From positions 1 through 10,773 of the forward strand of contig DATIFQ010000304.1 in the NCBI GenBank assembly GCA_035455185.1: a stretch of 10,773 bases of DNA, given 5' to 3'. Shown piece after piece: positions 8,301 to 10,773 of this stretch. A program made the position numbers and the translations under genes. The number at the start of each line of letters is the position of its first letter. Positions within the stretch are counted from its first letter, which is position 1. A model generated the notes under the pieces. That model was not told where the DNA came from. It did no database searches and saw nothing but the letters and a program-made list of their open reading frames with translations. This stretch comes from JAEHDI01 sp035455185 (GTDB lineage: Bacteria > Acidobacteriota > Terriglobia > Bryobacterales > Bryobacteraceae).

Positions 8301-8421
8301 CTGCTCCAGTGGGGTCGGTGACGACACCGGAAATGCTACCGGTACCGGCCGAGGCCTGCGCAAACGCAAGGTTGGGAATCAGGAGGCACAATACACCAAG
8401 AACAAGGAGCTGTTTGAACAT
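5356..8421 (-). CDS. TonB-dependent outer-membrane receptor, Oar-like, with carboxypeptidase-regulatory-like domain
   Basis: A protein of 1021 residues from the ATG at 8421. That start puts a signal peptide at the very N-terminus (MFKQLLVLGV onward, likely cut after Ala21 in NLAFA before QASAG). An in-frame ATG at 8559 would add 46 residues of non-signal sequence running through the promoter gap, so I reject it. Residues about 26-110 (TGSISGVVTDPTGAVVPQ near 27-44) are a Cna-B/carboxypeptidase-regulatory-like domain. ETVTVNA near 116-122 resembles a TonB box. The plug spans about 128-245, with NLPLNGRRWD, RGISGLYNNNMIDGMDN and YGRSAGGVVNAVTKSGTN. The rest is a long beta-barrel closing with the terminal aromatic pattern RFTF. 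It should take up a substrate through the outer membrane using TonB energy; the substrate cannot be read from the sequence. It diverges from the PLP enzyme gene at 8577. The ribosome binding site is weak. Confidence 0.93.
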   Translation of the reverse strand: MFKQLLVLGVLCLLIPNLAFAQASAGTGSISGVVTDPTGAVVPQVEITVRNVGTNVARMVLSNEVGRYEVVALQPGSFEIRASKSGFTSLVRTGVTIAIGARVAVDLAMSISATVETVTVNADAAAVETDKTDVSTVVNLNDMRNLPLNGRRWDAFVMTTPGATNDGGFGLITFRGISGLYNNNMIDGMDNNQAFFSEAKGRTRLSYGVSSEAIQEFQVGTSNFSAQYGRSAGGVVNAVTKSGTNDLHGGFFYLIRDDSLNAANSVSGPALRALGLPEKPKDRRQQFGPTLGGSIIKDKLFYFLSYDQQKRTFPAVVVPNSSTFLSATGTAPGFSNVINFYRSLTGPQPRQGDQWLGLSRVDWNLTPRNQISATVNILRWDSPNGIQTAPTHRYHESGNGSDIVKTETLIGRWNAVVTPSFVSEVRVQWGRDFESQVPNAPGPYVAVTNGIDFGMPDFLPRDAYPDERRWQVSQNLNWLTGRHSFKFGYDVTRVADKMINLFQGGGVYNYSVLNDLALDCSNPALPLPLQGCVATSGTGIAGKHYTNFMQQFDTLGQGGKTEFNTVDLAFYIEDSFKPVSTLTVNLGLRYDLQTVPELAGNPDVPATSKINKDTNNFGPRAGISWDPFGKHKTVIRAGAGMYYGRTQNSTIANFITNNGVRFKGYTFVPANAGSPVFPNVLTEIPTGAAGRPNVLYAAPDFVNPLIYQTEFSIEQEVFKDFTLSAIYLGTRGQKLPLFRDTNLFPSTRTNVYQICGSPQAGSSTACSNVVGAVAVPFFSGARPNTKYGFMTVAESAVNTWYNGFVLQAKQRFSHGIQLQAALTISKAQDNGHKSQTFSTSNQPLNPFDLRQEYGLSDFDQRKRFTMSAYWQPPFARISSKPLRRAFDGFQFSGILTLADGRPYSGMVSGNPSPSGVTSGLLGVGGNARFPGAGRNTYVAPGSAIVDFRVAREIKLSERLSWQLIAEAFNALNRVNITSINMTQYNIRGAVLFPRTDFQSISATGTNLSRERQYQLGTRFTF

Positions 8422-8576
8422 AGAATGATGGATCTTCGAGAAGATGGTTTGAGGTCTCTTGAAACGTTCGTAGCAGAAGTTCCGAGTATACCTCAGCGGG
8501 GCAGATTCTCGGCCGCGGCGATTCAAGCGAGCTAGAATAGTCAGCCAGAGCGAGTACATCCGCGCGGAGGGCTGAG
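8422..8576. promoter_or_regulatory. Divergent promoter gap between receptor and PLP enzyme
   Basis: This 155-base gap must serve both genes. On the minus strand a TATACT hexamer (complement of 8485-8490) could be a -10 for the receptor, but no good -35 lies at the right distance. On the plus strand TAGAAT (8533-8538) is a possible -10 for the enzyme gene, again without a clear -35. GGAGGG at 8565-8570 is the ribosome binding site for the ATG at 8577. Confidence 0.4.
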
Positions 8577-9797
8577 ATGAGCATCAACCGGCGAGAATTC
8601 TTCGCATCCGGGACCGCAGTCGTCTCCGGCTTGACCGCTTCCGCCCAGGCGAACGCCGCCCAATCGATCCGCAACGAATTTCCGCGCGCCGCCGGGCAAG
8701 TCTACCTCGACGCCGCCGCCCACGTGCCTCTGTCGAAGTACACGGCCGAGGGCATTCGCCGGTACATGGATTTTCACATGTACGGTCCCGGTGAGGGACG
8801 CGGCGAATACGTCGCCGAGGCATTGGGCCAAGTAAAACCCCTGTTCGCCAGGCTCATCAACGCGAAAGCGTCCGAGATCGGCTTCGTGTTGTGTACCAAG
8901 GCGGGCGAAGCGGCGGTCGTCAACGGTTTGGACATCCAGGCATCTGGCGGCAACGTGGTCACCAACGATCTCCATTACGCCGGCTCGTTGCACGACTACT
9001 GGGGACGCCGGGTGGCCGGCATGGACGTTCGCATCGTCCGGCACCGCGACTGGGAGATTGACCTCGGCGACATGGAAAGGGTGGTTGACCGAAGGACCCG
9101 GCTGATCTCCATCACTCTGGTTTCCAACGTCAACGGGCATGTCGAGAACGCCCGGGCCTTGAGCGATCTGGCGCACGCCCACGGCGCGTACCTGTACGCC
9201 GATATCATCCAGGCTGCCGGCAGCGTACCCGTCGATGTCCGTACCATGGGCATCGACTTCGCCGCCTGCTCCGCCTACAAGTGGCTACAAGGGACGCGGG
9301 GCGCGGGCTTCCTCTACGTGCGCGACGAGCTTCAGGGCTCCGTCGTCAAGGATCTCGTCTTCCCCGGCTACGTTGAGTTCAACTACTCTCCCTGGGTGAC
9401 GAGTCGCGATACGAGCAAGGAAGACTTTCCCTATCTGGCGCGGCGCGACGCCAGCCGTTACGAACCGGGAAATCTCAACTACGCGGGCTACGCCGGGCAG
9501 TACGAAGCGCTGAAGCGCATCCTCGATGCGGGCGTCGAGCGAATGTACACCCACACGAAACCGATGTGCGACCGCCTGAAGCGAGAGCTGCCGGGCCTCG
9601 GGTACAAGCTGATCACGCCGGTCAACGCCGCGAGTTCGCTGGTGACCGTCCAGGCTCGGAATCTGAAGGCGACGACCGCGAAGCTGAAGCGAGCCAACAT
9701 CCAGGTGACCACCGCGGGAGAAAACCGCATCCGTATCTCCCCGGCCATCTACAACAACATGGACGACATCGAGAAATTTCTCGCCGCCCTCGCCTGA
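8577..9797 (+). CDS. Tat-exported class V aminotransferase-fold PLP enzyme
   Basis: A 406-residue pyridoxal-phosphate enzyme of the class V (cysteine desulfurase / isopenicillin N epimerase-like) fold. The start is fixed by GGAGGG six bases before the ATG. The N-terminus has a twin-arginine motif NRREFFAS (4-11), a moderate hydrophobic stretch and ANA at 25-27, so Tat export to the periplasm is likely. This fits a cofactor loaded in the cytoplasm. Catalytic marks are the phosphate-binding-type loop CTKAGEAA (106-113), His133, Ser183, Asp209 in YADIIQAAG, which should contact the PLP ring nitrogen, and Lys235 in SAYKWLQGTRGAGFLYV, the Schiff-base lysine. The residue before the lysine is Tyr rather than the His common in cysteine desulfurases. 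Arg385 in RIRISPAIYNN matches the substrate-carboxylate region. The length is normal and the frame intact. The reaction (transamination, epimerisation or lyase) cannot be decided. The divergent receptor next door may import the substrate; that is inference. Confidence 0.92.
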   Translation: MSINRREFFASGTAVVSGLTASAQANAAQSIRNEFPRAAGQVYLDAAAHVPLSKYTAEGIRRYMDFHMYGPGEGRGEYVAEALGQVKPLFARLINAKASEIGFVLCTKAGEAAVVNGLDIQASGGNVVTNDLHYAGSLHDYWGRRVAGMDVRIVRHRDWEIDLGDMERVVDRRTRLISITLVSNVNGHVENARALSDLAHAHGAYLYADIIQAAGSVPVDVRTMGIDFAACSAYKWLQGTRGAGFLYVRDELQGSVVKDLVFPGYVEFNYSPWVTSRDTSKEDFPYLARRDASRYEPGNLNYAGYAGQYEALKRILDAGVERMYTHTKPMCDRLKRELPGLGYKLITPVNAASSLVTVQARNLKATTAKLKRANIQVTTAGENRIRISPAIYNNMDDIEKFLAALA

Positions 9798-10015
9798 TGG
9801 AGCAACCGAAATCCAACCGGCCCGATTGACATCGTTGATTCGCTGAAAGGATGTGGCAAGGGGCGGACTGGCCGCCGTGGGGCTGGTTATCCGACGGACT
9901 GACTTGAAGCGAGCCGAAGGCGCCCTACAACTTCTTTTCCGGGCCAGTTTCGATAAGCCACCTATCGCCCGCGGCACACCCGAGAAATACTACCGTTGCA
10001 GGATCTTTCTGTGGC
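9798..10015. other. Intergenic region without a supported gene
   Basis: 218 bases between two gene ends that converge. It has a short GGCGG/CCGCC hairpin near 9861-9875 and a CGATA/TATCG pair (9951-9955 and 9963-9967); either could be a weak terminator. An 18-codon open frame at 9851-9907 (+) contains four Trp codons but has no well-spaced ribosome binding site. I see no RNA gene. Confidence 0.4.
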
Positions 10016-10303
10016 TCACACGACCTGAGTGAGTACAACAATCACTGCCAGCAGAGCGAATGAAGAGATTGAGCCGCCAAGTGCAAATCCGTAGCTTGCT
10101 CGATCGTATGGCGGGGCATCTGGTTTGTGCCCGCCGCCGATGCGTAATTGAATGATTCTGATAACGCAGAACAGCGTCCACGTGACTTGGAGCGCAGGAA
10201 CAGCAAACAGCGTGAAACGAAAGTCACCCCAAAACCCCATCAGGAGTGCAATCGTGTACGCTCCGAGCGAAATCAATGTTGCCTTCCAGAAGTTCCGTCG
10301 CAT
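10016..10303 (-). CDS. Small three-helix membrane protein of unknown function
   Basis: A 95-residue hydrophobic protein that I cannot assign to a named family. It has about three membrane segments: residues about 6-25 (KATLISLGAYTIALLMGFW), about 30-53 (TLFAVPALQVTWTLFCVIRI) and about 72-95 (ALGGSISSFALLAVIVVLTQ). A short polar loop, GGGHKPDAPPYDR at about 56-68, separates helices two and three. The positively charged N-terminus suggests it starts inside. GGAGGG lies 12 bases before the ATG at 10303, a slightly long but usable spacing. It follows the oxidoreductase gene on the same strand, but a strong hairpin terminator at 10370-10395 separates the two, so it is probably its own unit. The hydrophobic periodicity makes a shadow frame unlikely, because no other gene covers this stretch. 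Confidence 0.7.
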   Translation of the reverse strand: MRRNFWKATLISLGAYTIALLMGFWGDFRFTLFAVPALQVTWTLFCVIRIIQLRIGGGHKPDAPPYDRASYGFALGGSISSFALLAVIVVLTQVV

Positions 10304-10369
10304 GAGCTACAACGTCCCTCCACAATCTCGTAGTCTATCAGGCCCACGTCTGCATAGAGGCAAGAAAGC

Positions 10370-10395
10370 GTGACGCGGAGTGGGCTCCGCGTCAC
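10370..10395 (-). terminator. Intrinsic terminator of the oxidoreductase gene
   Basis: GTGACGCGGAG (10370-10380) and CTCCGCGTCAC (10385-10395) form a perfect 11-bp stem with a 4-base loop. It begins 12 bases after the oxidoreductase stop codon at 10408, reading leftward. On that strand the stem is followed by GCTTTCTTG, a modest T-rich tail. It is the strongest hairpin in the window. Confidence 0.75.
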
Positions 10396-10407
10396 GGGAT
10401 TGCGCGC

Positions 10408-10773
10408 TCAGAGGTCGACGGCAAGGTCGGACCAGGTCATCATTTTCTTGCGATAGATGGCTTCGCGCCCGAGGATCGCGGTGAGTGTTCCGATGCAGCC
10501 GACCTTCAGAGGCGCAGTGACTGGCTCGCCGGTGCGGATGGCGTTGAAGAAGCCGCTGATGTGGCTGTCGTACTGGCTGGAGCCGCGCGGGCCGCCGGCG
10601 CCTTCCATCAGCTTGACGGACTGCGCGCCGCGCTGGCGCGGGAAGTAGGTGGCAGTGCTGAGGTCGACGCCGCCGGTGGTTCCGTAAACCCACGTGGATT
10701 GACCGCCGCCGGGCATGCCGTTGGGATGGAAGAAGACCTGGGTAAACGTGAACTTGATGCCGTTGGCGTACTC
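10408..10773 (-). CDS. Gfo/Idh/MocA-type oxidoreductase, C-terminal part only
   Basis: The last 121 residues of a gene whose start lies beyond the right edge; the frame is open to base 10773 and ends in TGA at 10408. The visible part is the C-terminal alpha/beta domain of the NAD(P)-dependent Gfo/Idh/MocA family. It begins with a beta-sheet stretch YANGIKFTFTQVFFHPNG, then VYGTTGGVDL (the 'G-T-x-G' strand typical of the family). It ends with HISGFFNAIRTGEPVTAPLKVG and GREAIYRKKMMTWSDL, a signature very common in acidobacterial and verrucomicrobial members. The Rossmann domain and catalytic EKP-type motif are out of view. Family members oxidise or reduce sugars and cyclitols; many in this group carry a Tat signal, which cannot be tested here. 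A terminator follows directly. Confidence 0.82.
   Translation of the reverse strand, partial: EYANGIKFTFTQVFFHPNGMPGGGQSTWVYGTTGGVDLSTATYFPRQRGAQSVKLMEGAGGPRGSSQYDSHISGFFNAIRTGEPVTAPLKVGCIGTLTAILGREAIYRKKMMTWSDLAVDL

Noticed and set aside
8422..8559. N-terminal extension of the receptor to an upstream ATG at 8559
   Set aside because: It would place 46 charged residues before an otherwise perfect signal peptide and run through the divergent promoter gap. The ATG at 8421 is the sensible start.

Overview
The window looks like chromosomal DNA of a GC-rich Acidobacteriota bacterium, most likely of the Solibacter/Bryobacter group. Three things point there. One secreted protein carries the domain catalogued as TIGR03437, which is strongly expanded in Solibacter. 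A large outer-membrane receptor has an N-terminal carboxypeptidase-regulatory-like (Cna-B-type) domain, typical of acidobacterial 'Oar-like' proteins. A Gfo/Idh/MocA-type oxidoreductase with the C-terminal signature common in this group lies at the right edge. The assignment is inferred from gene content; there is no rRNA or marker gene here.

Layout, left to right. 1-224 holds no gene, only a short tandem repeat. 225-1802 (-) is a 525-residue protein of unknown function with a winged-helix-like C-terminus. 1930-3159 (-) is a soluble hybrid histidine kinase: HisKA, HATPase and receiver, with no sensor domain. 3160-3527 is a 368-base divergent regulatory region with a spaced direct repeat, a small palindrome and a good sigma70-like promoter pointing right. 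3528-5213 (+) is the secreted TIGR03437-type protein. 5214-5355 is a convergent intergenic gap with nested hairpins that look like a bidirectional terminator. 5356-8421 (-) is the TonB-dependent receptor. 8422-8576 is a second divergent promoter region. 8577-9797 (+) is a class V aminotransferase-fold PLP enzyme with a Tat signal. 9798-10015 holds no convincing gene. 10016-10303 (-) is a small membrane protein. 10370-10395 is a strong hairpin terminator. 10408-10773 (-) is the C-terminal part of the oxidoreductase, whose start lies outside the window.

The genes do not form one operon; most are single units with their own promoter gaps. Two functional links are plausible but unproven. The kinase is divergent from the secreted protein gene. 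The receptor is divergent from the Tat-exported PLP enzyme, which would fit uptake and periplasmic handling of one substrate. I found no CRISPR array, tRNA, rRNA or recognisable insertion sequence. The least explained items are the 525-residue protein, which may belong to a mobile or replication-linked family, and the repeat-rich promoter region at 3241-3440.
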